Shown here piece by piece: positions 54,474 through 63,749 of a stretch of DNA of 64,000 nucleotides. Where the stretch lies: the NCBI RefSeq assembly GCF_024623325.1, contig NZ_JANJZD010000005.1, positions 62,001 to 126,000 of the forward strand. Reading direction: 5' to 3'. The notes beneath the pieces are model-generated. The model was given only the letters and a program-made list of their open reading frames with translations. It did no database searches and was not told the DNA's origin. The stretch's first letter is position 1, and each line of letters starts with the position of its first letter. The translations under genes and the position numbers were made by a program. The DNA comes from Acetatifactor muris (GTDB lineage Bacteria; Bacillota; Clostridia; Lachnospirales; Lachnospiraceae).

Positions 54474-55655
54474 TTACTCCAGGATAACGCTGTCGCCTTC
54501 TGTAAGGCCGTTTATTATCTCCACAAAATCCCCACTCTCCAGGCCCGTGGTGACTTCCTGTCGGATTCTTAAGCCGTCTTCATCCAGCATATAGACAAAC
54601 TGCCTTCCATCCGCCGTTTTTATGGCCTTTTTATCCACATATGTCACATCTTCCCGCTGGTCCAGAATAACATGTACATTTCCACTCGCCCCATTTTCCA
54701 GAGTCGGATCCGGCTGAAGCAATTGAAGATAGGCGACAGGCTCACTGTCCTCCTGAGACTGTGAAAGCCCCAGTTCCGTTGCCTCCACCGCCTGAGCCGG
54801 ATACTCCTTTCTATTACACAGAACGGTCACCTGCATGCCCGCCGTAAAGTACCGGGCGTCCTCCCCCTTCACAGTGAACACCACCTTGTCCAGATCGGCA
54901 ATCGTGATGATGTTCTTTCCCTTCACAGACCGCTCTCCCTCTTTTACCTTCTGGACATGTATGACTGTCCCGCTGATCCCGGCATATATCTGCCGTTCCC
55001 GCAGCTCTTCCTTCAGCTCCCTCAGTCTGAGTTCCCCGATGTACACGGAATCTGCCATCTCCTGCAGCTGCTTTTCCTGCGCTTCCCGGATGTCGTCCTC
55101 CTGCGCTTCCAGTTCCAGCTTCTGTATCAGGGTCTCATTGGCCTGATCTATAAATGCGCTTTTCTCTTCCTTCTGACCGGCAAGCTCCGCCTTTACCATC
55201 AGCCTGTCTATCCGCTCATCCATACCTGCTATGGTGGCATCCTGTCTGGCCAGCTCCAGTCTCTGACTCTCCGGAAGATTTGCCTGACGGATCTGCATTG
55301 CCCTCAGCGCATATTCCCCGTCGGATATCTGCTGCGCCAGATTACCCTTTTCCAGCTCCGCCAGCAGATCGCCTTTCTTCACCAGATCTCCCTCGCTGAC
55401 ATATATCTTATCTATGTACAGGCCACCCAGCGAAAAGCTGTACATTTCCTGTCTGGCCGATGCATACACGCATCTGACTGTTTTTTCCAGGATTATGTCT
55501 CCCCGCATGACTGTGGCCTGCCGATATTCCTCTGCCTCATAAGAACGAATGACCGGAGCCGCCGGAAGTTCCTCCTCCTGCGGCATAATTCCACAGGCTG
55601 CCAATCCAACAGACATGGCCACAATCATAAGCGCCCATAGCAAATTCCTGCGCAT
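54474..55655 (-). CDS. Lipoprotein adaptor (membrane-fusion-like) 1
   Basis: 393 aa. Signal peptide with lipobox LAAC. Biotinyl-like motif GDLVKKGDLLAELEKGNL, helical hairpin (about residues 110-220), then IYAGISGTVIHVQKVKEGERSVKG and the barrel. It ends with GDFVEIINGLTEGDSVILE, the family-typical tail. The ATG at 55655 follows GGAGG. It is the first gene of the exporter set, 49 nt after glgB, with no terminator seen between them. Confidence 0.88.
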   Translation of the reverse strand: MRRNLLWALMIVAMSVGLAACGIMPQEEELPAAPVIRSYEAEEYRQATVMRGDIILEKTVRCVYASARQEMYSFSLGGLYIDKIYVSEGDLVKKGDLLAELEKGNLAQQISDGEYALRAMQIRQANLPESQRLELARQDATIAGMDERIDRLMVKAELAGQKEEKSAFIDQANETLIQKLELEAQEDDIREAQEKQLQEMADSVYIGELRLRELKEELRERQIYAGISGTVIHVQKVKEGERSVKGKNIITIADLDKVVFTVKGEDARYFTAGMQVTVLCNRKEYPAQAVEATELGLSQSQEDSEPVAYLQLLQPDPTLENGASGNVHVILDQREDVTYVDKKAIKTADGRQFVYMLDEDGLRIRQEVTTGLESGDFVEIINGLTEGDSVILE

Positions 55656-55704
55656 CAACCATTCCTCCTCGCGTATTGCATGCCCCACGACAGATCAGAA
55701 AATT

Positions 55705-58041
55705 TTACCTGCTCTTCTTTGCCGTACCTTTTGCAGCAGTACGCTTCTTCGATTCTGTCTTCTTACTGCCCTGGGAGGTACCCTTTCCGCCTGTTCTCTG
55801 TGCGGCGGCAGCTTCCCCGTCCCGCTCCTTCGGTGTCAGCGGAATGTATTTCAGAATACTCACAGACAGCGGTGCAAGCTTCAGTGTGACAGAATGCGGC
55901 CTGTCATCCCATTCCTTCTCTTTGCTCCTCTTCACACGTCCGTTGACCAGACCGGTACCACCGTATTTCACATCGTCGGAATTCAATATCTCCTTATATT
56001 TTCCGGGCAGCGGCACTCCTGTAGTAATTTCCTTTTCCACACCGGAGAAATTCGCCGCAATCAAAAGCATCTCATTCTCCTTGGATCCCTTTCTCAGATA
56101 AGTCAGGAAGCATTCCTCCCAGGAGATATGATTTATCCACTCAAATCCCTCCGGGCTGTCATCCATGGCATAAAGCTCCGGCATGGTGCGGTACAGATGA
56201 TTCAGATTTCTCACCAGCGCAGCAATCCCCTTATGCTCCGGTGCCTCCAAAAGCTCCCACTCCACACAGCGGTTCTCATTCCACTCGTCAAATTCTCCCA
56301 GCTCCTGTCCCATGAACAGCAGCTTTTTGCCGGGATGTGTCATCATATAAGCATAGGTCAGTCTCAGATTCGCAAATTTCTGCTCCCGCTCACCGGGCAT
56401 TTTCCCCAGCAGGGAGGCCTTTCCGTGGACCACCTCGTCATGGGAGAAGACCAGCATAAATTTCTCACTGTAGGCATAGACCATACTGAATGTCAGCTCT
56501 CCGTGATGATGCGCCCTGAAGTAGGGGTCAAATCTGATATAATTCAGATAGTCATTCATAAATCCCATATTCCATTTCAGATCGAATCCCAGTCCTTCCT
56601 CCTCCAGCGCCCCTGTGATTTTCGGAAATGCCGTGCTCTCCTCCGCAATGGTCAGCACGCCGGGATTTCTCTTCTTCATGACAGAATTCAGATGCTTAAT
56701 CAGCTCGATGGCCTCCAGATTCTCCTTTCCGCCATACATATTTGCCACCCATTCACCGTCCTTTTTCCCGTAATCCAGATACAGCATACTTGCCACCGCA
56801 TCCATCCGGATTCCGTCCGCATGATATTTCTCCACCCAGAACAGAGCGTTTGCGATCAGGTAATTGGACACCTCGGGTCTGCCGTAATTGTAAATCAGGG
56901 TTCCCCAGTGAGGATGACTGCCCTGTCTGGGGTCAAAATGCTCGTACAGACAGGTCCCGTCAAAATTGGACAGACCATACACATCTCTGGGGAAATGAGC
57001 CGGCACCCAGTCCAGAATCACGCCGATCCCCGCCTTGTGCAGTTCATTGACAAAGTACATAAAGTCTTCCGGAGAACCATATCTGGCTGTAGGCGCATAG
57101 TAGCCGATGACCTGATATCCCCAGGAGCCGTCCAGCGGATGCTCCATGACAGGCATCAGTTCCACATGAGTGTAACCCATCTCCCTGACATAGGGAATCA
57201 GCCGGTCTGCAATTTCCCTATAATTGGCGTAGGCTTCGCCTTCTCTCCCTTCTGCAATGGATCCCAGATATAATTCATAGACGCTGACAGGTACACTGCC
57301 GGTCTGAAATTCCCTTCTGGCTTTTATGAAAGCTTCGTCCTCCCACACAAACTCATTCAGCTGCGTGATCACAGAAGCTGTCTCCGGCCGAAGCTGCGCT
57401 GCATTTCCATAGGGATCTGATTTCAGATAAGTCAGGCCGCCCTTCAGCTTCAGTTCAAATTTATAATTGTCTCCCACCTTTGCATCCGGCACAAACAGTT
57501 CAAAGATACCGGAATCCCAAAGTCTGCGCATCTGATGCATCCTTCCGTCCCAGTTGTTGAAATCTCCCACCACGCTGGCACGCATCACCGCAGGCGCCCA
57601 CACCGCAAAATAAGTCCCTTTCACGCCGTCCAGCTCCATGGGATGTGCCCCCAGCTTCTCATAGATGGTATAATGAATACCGTTTCTGAATCTCTCCAGA
57701 TCGCCCTGGTCAATCTGCGGTCTCGCGCGGTAAGCCTCTCCCCTGACATGTTCACTTCCGTCCCTGTCCGTCACCGCATACTGATACACAGGAAGCTCTT
57801 TCTCCTTCTTTGGCACCAGCACGGCGAAAAAACCATCCTCGTCGGCCATCTCCATCTCAATGGTTTCTCCGCTTCCCTCAAACACAATTGCAGCCTTCTC
57901 CGCGCCCGGAAAGTAAGCCTGCACAAGAGTCTGACTTCCCGTCTTATGAGGGCCCAGAAGTTCATGGGGATTATCGCTTTCCGAGTAAATGATTTCCTCG
58001 ATTTTAGGCCAGTTCATCAGATTATAAAGTTTTTTCGTCAT
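55705..58041 (-). CDS. glgB: 1,4-alpha-glucan branching enzyme GlgB
   Basis: 778 aa GH13 enzyme that makes alpha-1,6 branches in glycogen. The N-terminal region has two CBM48-like modules (ending APAVMRASVVGDFNNWDG). The catalytic barrel shows GYTHVELMPVMEHPLDGSWGYQ, nucleophile Asp in DGIRMDAVASMLYLDY, acid Glu in TIAEES and the SHDEV motif. About 40 C-terminal residues form a Lys/Ala/Gly/Ser-rich tail that ordinary GlgB lacks. The ATG at 58041 is chosen with AGGA upstream. No other glycogen genes are adjacent. Confidence 0.95.
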   Translation of the reverse strand: MTKKLYNLMNWPKIEEIIYSESDNPHELLGPHKTGSQTLVQAYFPGAEKAAIVFEGSGETIEMEMADEDGFFAVLVPKKEKELPVYQYAVTDRDGSEHVRGEAYRARPQIDQGDLERFRNGIHYTIYEKLGAHPMELDGVKGTYFAVWAPAVMRASVVGDFNNWDGRMHQMRRLWDSGIFELFVPDAKVGDNYKFELKLKGGLTYLKSDPYGNAAQLRPETASVITQLNEFVWEDEAFIKARREFQTGSVPVSVYELYLGSIAEGREGEAYANYREIADRLIPYVREMGYTHVELMPVMEHPLDGSWGYQVIGYYAPTARYGSPEDFMYFVNELHKAGIGVILDWVPAHFPRDVYGLSNFDGTCLYEHFDPRQGSHPHWGTLIYNYGRPEVSNYLIANALFWVEKYHADGIRMDAVASMLYLDYGKKDGEWVANMYGGKENLEAIELIKHLNSVMKKRNPGVLTIAEESTAFPKITGALEEEGLGFDLKWNMGFMNDYLNYIRFDPYFRAHHHGELTFSMVYAYSEKFMLVFSHDEVVHGKASLLGKMPGEREQKFANLRLTYAYMMTHPGKKLLFMGQELGEFDEWNENRCVEWELLEAPEHKGIAALVRNLNHLYRTMPELYAMDDSPEGFEWINHISWEECFLTYLRKGSKENEMLLIAANFSGVEKEITTGVPLPGKYKEILNSDDVKYGGTGLVNGRVKRSKEKEWDDRPHSVTLKLAPLSVSILKYIPLTPKERDGEAAAAQRTGGKGTSQGSKKTESKKRTAAKGTAKKSR

Positions 58042-58069
58042 AGCCTGTGTCCTTTCTTTTCCTGTCAAT

Positions 58070-59338
58070 TCATTTTCCGCCAGTTTCACTCTCATCTATA
58101 TCCTTCAGCTCATGCAGAAACAGTCCGCTTCTGAGCTTCGGTTCAAACCATGTGGATTTCGGAGGCATCAGTCTCCCTGCATCCGCCACCGCAAAAAGCT
58201 CTCCGATGGACGTGGGGTACAGAGAAAATGCAGCCTTCATGTCCGTATGCACTCTGCGTTCCAGTTCTCCGATTCCCCTGATTCCTCCCACAAAATCAAT
58301 TCTCCTGTCCGTCTTCGGATCCTGTATCCCCAGCACCGGTCCCAGCAGATGATTCTGCAGCAGAGACACATCCAGGCCATCCACCGCATCTTCCGACAAA
58401 ATATGGGATCTGGCCGTCAGCCTGTACCAGTTATTCTCAAGAAACAGTCCAAATCTCCCCTTCCGGTCAGGGCGGTAAGGCGACTGCTCTGCCTTCTCCA
58501 CTTCAAAGTTTTCCTCTATTTTCTCCAGAAAGGCTTCTGCCGTGTATCCGTTCAGGTCCCGGACCACACGATTATAATCCATGATATACAGTTCTTCGTC
58601 AGGGAACAGCACTGCCAGAAAGAAGTTGAATTCCTCTCTGCCGGTATACTCCGGGTGCTCTTCCCTGCGCATCAGCCCCACCTTCACCGCAGACGCACAA
58701 CGGTGATGCCCGTCCGCTATGTAAACTGCATCCAGCTTCTGAAGCTGTTCCCGGATATGTCCCGCCTGGTCTTCCTCCCTGATCACCCATACCCGATGAC
58801 CAATTCCGTCATCGGAGACAAAGTCGCAGGCAGGGCGTTCCTCCTTACACTTCCGAATCGTCTCCCGAAGGATTTCATGGGAGCGGTATGCCAGAAATAT
58901 GGGGCCTGTCTGCATGTCACAGGCATCCACATGGCGGATTCTGTCCTGTTCCTTGTCCGCCCTGGTATTCTCATGCTTTTTGATCGCCCCATTCAGATAA
59001 TCGTCAACAGAGGCACAGGCCACAATCCCCGTCTGGCTTCTGCCGTTCATTGTCAGTTCATAGAGATAGTAACAGGGCGCCTCATCCTTCCTGAATTTCC
59101 CCTGCTCTATCCATTCCCGCAGCACCCGGGCCGCCCGCTGATACACCTCCGGGGCATAAGTATCCATCTCCGGGCCGAAACCGGTCTCCGCCCGGTCTAT
59201 GGCCAGAAAAGAATCCGGATTCCTTCTCACAATTTCCGTTGCTTCCTGCCTGTTGTATACATCATAAGGCAATGCAGCAATTACGCTTTCCAGGCCCGGG
59301 GCCGGACGCAGGGCTGTAAATGGTCTGATATCCGCCAT
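58070..59338 (-). CDS. DUF1015-family protein
   Basis: 422 aa soluble protein. The N-terminus DIRPFTALRPAPGLESVIA and PYDVYNRQEA are the family signature, with HENTRADKEQDRIRHVDA and the ADGHHRCASA motif that resembles the nucleotide site of ParB/SerK-like kinases. In related bacteria DUF1015 genes often lie beside serA, which hints at a serine-linked kinase role, but serA is not here and the role is inferred. RBS AAAGGAGTATAAA. glgB starts 28 nt downstream. Upstream lies the tandem repeat array. Confidence 0.88.
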   Translation of the reverse strand: MADIRPFTALRPAPGLESVIAALPYDVYNRQEATEIVRRNPDSFLAIDRAETGFGPEMDTYAPEVYQRAARVLREWIEQGKFRKDEAPCYYLYELTMNGRSQTGIVACASVDDYLNGAIKKHENTRADKEQDRIRHVDACDMQTGPIFLAYRSHEILRETIRKCKEERPACDFVSDDGIGHRVWVIREEDQAGHIREQLQKLDAVYIADGHHRCASAVKVGLMRREEHPEYTGREEFNFFLAVLFPDEELYIMDYNRVVRDLNGYTAEAFLEKIEENFEVEKAEQSPYRPDRKGRFGLFLENNWYRLTARSHILSEDAVDGLDVSLLQNHLLGPVLGIQDPKTDRRIDFVGGIRGIGELERRVHTDMKAAFSLYPTSIGELFAVADAGRLMPPKSTWFEPKLRSGLFLHELKDIDESETGGK

Positions 59339-59360
59339 ATTTTATACTCCTTTTTTTATA

Positions 59361-60038
59361 CCATGTGCGCAGAAAAGGAAGCGCCCCGAAGGGGCATTTA
59401 CTTTTCAAGCCATGGATTGCCAGGTATAATGCATCACACTGTGATGGCAAGTCAGCTTATGCTGACTTGGATTCTGCGAATGCAGAATCATTATGCCATG
59501 TGCGCAGAAAATCAAGCGCCCCGAAGGGGCATTTACTTTTCAAGCCATGGATTGCCAGGTATAATGCATCACACTGTGATGGCAAGTCAGCTTTATGCTG
59601 ACTTGGATTCTGCGAATGCAGAATCATTATGCCATGTGCGCAGAAAATCAAGCGCCCCGAAGGGGCATTTACTTTTCAAGCCATGGATTGCCAAGTATAA
59701 TGCATCACACTGTGATGGCAAGTCAGCTTATGCTGACTTGGATTCTGCGAATGCAGAATCATTATGCCATGTGCGCAGAAAAGGAAGCGCCCCGAAGGGG
59801 CATTTACTTTTCAAGCCATGGACTTCCAAGTATAATGCATCACACTGTGATGGCAAGTCAGCTTATGCTGACTTGGATTCTGCGAATGCAGAATCATTAT
59901 ACCTTGTGCGCAGAAAATCAAGCGGCTCCGAAGGAGACATTTGATTTTCAAGCCATGGACTTCCAGGTATAATGCATCACACTGTGATGGCAAGTCAGCT
60001 TATGCTGACTTGGATTCTGCGAATGCAGAATCATCATA
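59361..60038. repeat. Five tandem copies of a 135-bp unit, each with four hairpins
   Basis: Units begin near 59361, 59496, 59632, 59767 and 59902; four have periods of 135-136 bp, and the last is 137 bp and most divergent. Each unit holds four inverted repeats: GCCCC/GGGGC with loop GAA; CATCACA/TGTGATG around one base; CAAGTCAGC/GCTGACTTG with loop TTAT; GATTCTGC/GCAGAATC with loop GAAT. It fills the region between two divergent genes (59338 and 60247), and no gene is supported in it. The frame is open in several phases, but a one-base insertion in unit 2 shifts the phase. It resembles a locally amplified REP-like element. Confidence 0.9.
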
Positions 60039-60143
60039 CCACATGTCCAAAAACATATCCGAGCAAAATAATATGTTCCATGAATCGGTATAGGCAAAAC
60101 AACTGTTTAAATACCAGATTTATTTTATCAAAAATATCTGTAC

Positions 60144-60172
60144 TTAACAAGCACCAAGTGATAAACTATATC
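60144..60172 (+). promoter_or_regulatory. Candidate promoter of the 94-aa protein gene
   Basis: TTAACA (60144-60149), 17 bp, TATATC (60167-60172), just after the repeat array and 75 nt before the start codon. Confidence 0.4.
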
Positions 60173-60246
60173 ATAATCGTAAAAACTATGTGCCACAGTT
60201 CCAACGGAGCTGAGGCATATTTTGAAGAAGTTGAGAGGAAGCAATC

Positions 60247-60531
60247 ATGACAGATGAAAACAGAAAAATACTGGAACGCATCAACACATATGCGGAAAAC
60301 ACATTGGGCGAAATCGATCCGCAGAAAGTTCAGGTATCCGTCCAGCTGGAACAGCTGAAACCTGTAATGGAAGAAATCGCGGCGGAGAAGGGAATCAGTC
60401 TCGAAGATATGTTCATTCTCTACATGGATCTCCAGAGCGAGGCCTCCTGCGCCACCAATCAGAAGCTGAAGGAAAGCCTGCAGGACATCAACGACGGCTT
60501 CGACGGCGGTTCTCCGCTGCTGTTCCGCTGA
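60247..60531 (+). CDS. Small protein of unknown function
   Basis: 94 aa, acidic, apparently soluble and mostly helical, with no signal peptide or Cys cluster (one Cys). Segments such as VQLEQLKPVMEEIAAEKG and ISLEDMFILYMDLQS suggest amphipathic helices. A good GAGGAAG lies 6 nt before the ATG. It is the only plus-strand gene in this part of the window, separated from its divergent neighbour by the repeat array. I do not recognise a family, and no function is proposed. Confidence 0.7.
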   Translation: MTDENRKILERINTYAENTLGEIDPQKVQVSVQLEQLKPVMEEIAAEKGISLEDMFILYMDLQSEASCATNQKLKESLQDINDGFDGGSPLLFR

Positions 60532-60598
60532 GGTTCCCCCTTTTGCTGTGCTCAGCTCTGCCGTAATGAAAGTGCGGCGGGACATTCCTGAATTGTAT

Positions 60599-61747
60599 TC
60601 ACGATGGAGATAAAAGCGCCGCTGCCGCCACGTACAGCACAACCAGGAAAATCACGTTGTAAACGGTAAAAGTTTTCATATATTTCCCCTTCTGGGCCTC
60701 TTTGCTGCCGCCGTAAATGCGATAGGAAATCACGCTGGCCAGAGAGGCGATCAGCGTGCCCAGGCCGCCGATATTGACTCCATATAAAAGGGAACGTACC
60801 TTTTCGGTAAAGCCGGAAAGCAGAATTGCGGCAGGCACATTGCTGATGACCTGACTGAGTCCCACCGATACCGGAAGTTCCCTTCCGTCGATAAGCTCCC
60901 TCATCAGGGAAGCAACGGCCGGAATGCGCTCCATATTGCCAATGAACAGGAAAAAACAGACAAATGTAAGCAGCAGAAAGTAATCCACGGAGCGAAACAG
61001 GCTTCGGTCAATCAACAAAACCGCAAGCATCAGAACCGCAAGCATCACCGGCCAGGACAGCAGACGAAGCACACAGGTCAGGCAGACCAGAAACAGAATC
61101 CCATATGCCGCCAGCTTCTTTCTGTCAGGCGCTTTGGGCATTTCCAGTGTCTGTACGGCCAGCAGCGTCCTTCCCTGGAACCATACCGCCGCTGCCAGCA
61201 GCAGAAGGGACAGCAGGGTAAGCGGCAGCATATCTCTTAAAAAAGATGCCATGGACAGATCAAACACCGTATACAGATACAGATTCTGTGGATTTCCCAC
61301 AGGCGTCAGCATACTGCCCAGATTGGCACCTATGGTCTGGAGCACCACAACGGGGACCAGAAGCTTTTGCTGTCCGGCCATGGTCAGGGTCATAACGGCA
61401 AATGGGACAAAGGTGATCAATGCGACGTCATTGGTGATAAACATACTGGCGGCAAAAGGCAGAGCCACCAGAAGACAATTCAGCTGAAATGTATTCCGGA
61501 TGCCTCTCAGAAGCCGAAAGCCCAGATAGCGGAAGAGACCGATGCTCTGCAGACCCGCAACCACCAGCATCAGACAAAACAAAAGAGCAAGGACCCGATA
61601 ATCCGGATACTCCAGATAAGTTCTGTCCGGCGGCACAAAGATAACGGAAAGGGCCGCCAGAACCGCGGCAACACACAAAACGGTTTCCTTTTTGAAAAAG
61701 GCTGTCATGTGTCCGGCCAGCCTGTGAATGGTAGTCTGCTTCTTCAT
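60599..61747 (-). CDS. SLC13/ArsB-type anion transporter
   Basis: 382 aa membrane protein with about ten helices. Re-entrant substrate motifs are visible: FITNDVALITFVPFAVM, QTIGANLGSMLTPVGNPQN and QVISNVPAAILLSGF, which define the ion-transporter superfamily that includes dicarboxylate/citrate and arsenite carriers. The ATG at 61747 follows AGGAGG at a longish distance; the frame is open to 61810. The substrate is not clear; no ars genes are present. It has its own promoter. Confidence 0.87.
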   Translation of the reverse strand: MKKQTTIHRLAGHMTAFFKKETVLCVAAVLAALSVIFVPPDRTYLEYPDYRVLALLFCLMLVVAGLQSIGLFRYLGFRLLRGIRNTFQLNCLLVALPFAASMFITNDVALITFVPFAVMTLTMAGQQKLLVPVVVLQTIGANLGSMLTPVGNPQNLYLYTVFDLSMASFLRDMLPLTLLSLLLLAAAVWFQGRTLLAVQTLEMPKAPDRKKLAAYGILFLVCLTCVLRLLSWPVMLAVLMLAVLLIDRSLFRSVDYFLLLTFVCFFLFIGNMERIPAVASLMRELIDGRELPVSVGLSQVISNVPAAILLSGFTEKVRSLLYGVNIGGLGTLIASLASVISYRIYGGSKEAQKGKYMKTFTVYNVIFLVVLYVAAAALLSPS

Positions 61748-61835
61748 CTCTTCTGTATTCCTCCTGCTCTCCCGGACCGCTTCTCCATACATCATATGTC
61801 CGCATGTCACATGAAGTCAATCGCCATATATTCCG

Positions 61836-61864
61836 ATTATATCTTTTTTCTTCCAAAAGAGCAA
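61836..61864 (-). promoter_or_regulatory. Promoter of the SLC13-type transporter gene
   Basis: Minus strand TTGCTC (61859-61864), 17 bp, TATAAT (61836-61841), placed between the phosphate transporter stop and the transporter gene. Confidence 0.55.
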
Positions 61865-61883
61865 GCAGACCCTCTTCCTTCTG

Positions 61884-63629
61884 TCAGCCCAGATTATATT
61901 TTTCTCCGAACTCCCTGAATTTCTCCCGGAAATCCTCACTTCCGTTCCGGAATTCTCTCAGTATCTCATGCATATTCATATTCTGCTGTGCAATCTCCAG
62001 CATACAGCCTGCAATATTGGAGCAATGATCGGCCGTACGTTCCAGATCTGTCAGCAAATCCGACCATATGAATCCCGCGCCGATAGAGCAATCCCCCTGC
62101 TGCATCCGCAGAATATGACGTGTGCGCATCTCCTCTTTCAGCCGGTCTATCACCTCTTCCAGAGGCTCCACCGACGCAGCTGCTTCCAGATTATTGTGCA
62201 GCACTGCCTCCAGAGATCTGTCGAGTATCTCCTCCACCGCCGCGAAAATCACTTCCAGCTCCGAATGCGCTCTGTCTGTAAAGCGCAGCCCTTTCTCCTG
62301 CATTTCTTCTGCCGCTTCCAGCAGATTAACCGCATGATCGGAAATCCGCTCGAAATCTCCTATCATCTTCAGTAATTTTGCAGCTTCTATCCTGTCTTTG
62401 CCGCTGATCTGTCTGGTGCTCAGTTTCACAAGGTAAGTGCTGAGAATATCTTCGTAATAATCTGTTTTCTCTTCTTTCTCGTGTATGCTTCCCGCCAGCT
62501 CCGCAGAGCAGCTCCTCAGCGAGGCAATCCCTTCTTTCAGAGAAGCCACTGCAATCTCCGCCATTTCCCCCGCAACCTTATGTCCCCGCTCCAGAGCGAT
62601 AGACGGCGCGGCAAAGAGACGTTCGTCCAGTTCCATATACTCTTCCGGCCTTTTCTCATCCGGAACGATTCTTGTCACAAAACGCTCCAGGACACCGGAC
62701 AGGGGCAGTATCAGCAGCAGGCACAGCAGATTGAAAACAGTGTGAACCGCCGCAATGCCGAAAAGCGTGGCAGGCTCGTCCAGCAATGCCGGGCGAAAAA
62801 GGACTTTCACAGCCCAGAAAACAAGCAGCCATACCACAGTTCCGATACAGTTAAAGGAAAGATGAACCGTTGCCGCACGCTTTGCATTCTTGTTGGCACC
62901 CACAGAAGAAAGCATGGCCGTGACACAGGTACCTATGTTCTGTCCCATAATGATGGGAATGGCCGCACTGAAAGAAATCTGCCCGGTAACCGCCAGCGCC
63001 TGCAGAATTCCCACAGACGCGGAGCTGGATTGAATGATGGCCGTCAGAATCGCCCCTGCCGCAACACCGGCAACCGGATTGCGGAACAGGAGGAATATCT
63101 GACGGAAGGCAGGAATATCCCCCAGCCCCGCCACCGCTCCCGACATGGTCTCCATGCCGAACATCAATGTGGCAAATCCCAGAAAGATCATGCCGGTATC
63201 CTTTTTCTTCCCCCCTTTGACAAACAGATACAGGATAATGCCTGCCAGGGCCAGAATCGGAGTGAAAGAAGAGGGTTTTAAAAGTCTGACAAAAAAATTG
63301 CCGCTGTCTATCCCTGCAAGGCTTAAAATCCAGGCCGTAATCGTGGTTCCCACATTTGCCCCCATAATCACATTCACAGCCTGTTTCAGCGTCATCAGGC
63401 CGGAATTGACGAAGCCCACCACCATAACCGTCGTCGCCGAAGAGCTCTGAATCACCGCTGTCACCGCAAGTCCCGTCAAAAGCCCTGCCATTCTGCCGGT
63501 AGTAAATTTCCCCAGCAGAGAGCGCAGCTTCTCTCCTGCCCTGCGCTCCAGTGCCTGTCCCATGATGCTCATTCCAAAGAGAAACAGGCTTAAGCCTCCA
63601 ATCAATGTCAGCACATCAAAAATATCCAT
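61884..63629 (-). CDS. Na+/phosphate cotransporter with PhoU-like tail
   Basis: 581 aa. Two inverted membrane repeats carry the QSSSA motifs (VIQSSSATTVMVVG and IIQSSSASVGILQ) with MGANVGTT and MGQNIGTC, as in NptA/YjbB. The soluble C-terminus (about 345-570) has the paired helices of PhoU, with DFERISDHAVNLLE and DLERTADHCSNIAG. It moves inorganic phosphate with sodium. RBS AGGAGAAAATGTT. A PhoU-like tail in place of a separate PhoU is common in this group. Confidence 0.94.
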   Translation of the reverse strand: MDIFDVLTLIGGLSLFLFGMSIMGQALERRAGEKLRSLLGKFTTGRMAGLLTGLAVTAVIQSSSATTVMVVGFVNSGLMTLKQAVNVIMGANVGTTITAWILSLAGIDSGNFFVRLLKPSSFTPILALAGIILYLFVKGGKKKDTGMIFLGFATLMFGMETMSGAVAGLGDIPAFRQIFLLFRNPVAGVAAGAILTAIIQSSSASVGILQALAVTGQISFSAAIPIIMGQNIGTCVTAMLSSVGANKNAKRAATVHLSFNCIGTVVWLLVFWAVKVLFRPALLDEPATLFGIAAVHTVFNLLCLLLILPLSGVLERFVTRIVPDEKRPEEYMELDERLFAAPSIALERGHKVAGEMAEIAVASLKEGIASLRSCSAELAGSIHEKEEKTDYYEDILSTYLVKLSTRQISGKDRIEAAKLLKMIGDFERISDHAVNLLEAAEEMQEKGLRFTDRAHSELEVIFAAVEEILDRSLEAVLHNNLEAAASVEPLEEVIDRLKEEMRTRHILRMQQGDCSIGAGFIWSDLLTDLERTADHCSNIAGCMLEIAQQNMNMHEILREFRNGSEDFREKFREFGEKYNLG

Positions 63630-63749
63630 AACATTTTCTCCTGTCCCTTGTCTTTTCGTTTCCAGTCTTCTTTTATTTTTCCCTGATTTCCGTCAAAAAT
63701 CCAGCCATTCTCAACAGCCTGGGCAACTTTGCCATGCCATTGCAGGTTT

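Noticed and set aside
58112..59944. A 610-codon plus-strand open frame covering the DUF1015 gene antisense and the repeat array
   Set aside because: It is mostly the antisense shadow of the DUF1015 gene. In the repeats, the one-base insertion in unit 2 changes which phase is read, so no coherent repeat protein would be made.
59361..60038. CRISPR array
   Set aside because: The unit is 135 bp with no short repeat/unique spacer alternation; all of each unit is repeated, and no cas gene is in the window.
60166..60642. 158-codon minus-strand frame opposite the 94-aa gene
   Set aside because: It has no ribosome site and overlaps the plus-strand ORF that has a good one; its composition looks like an antisense shadow.
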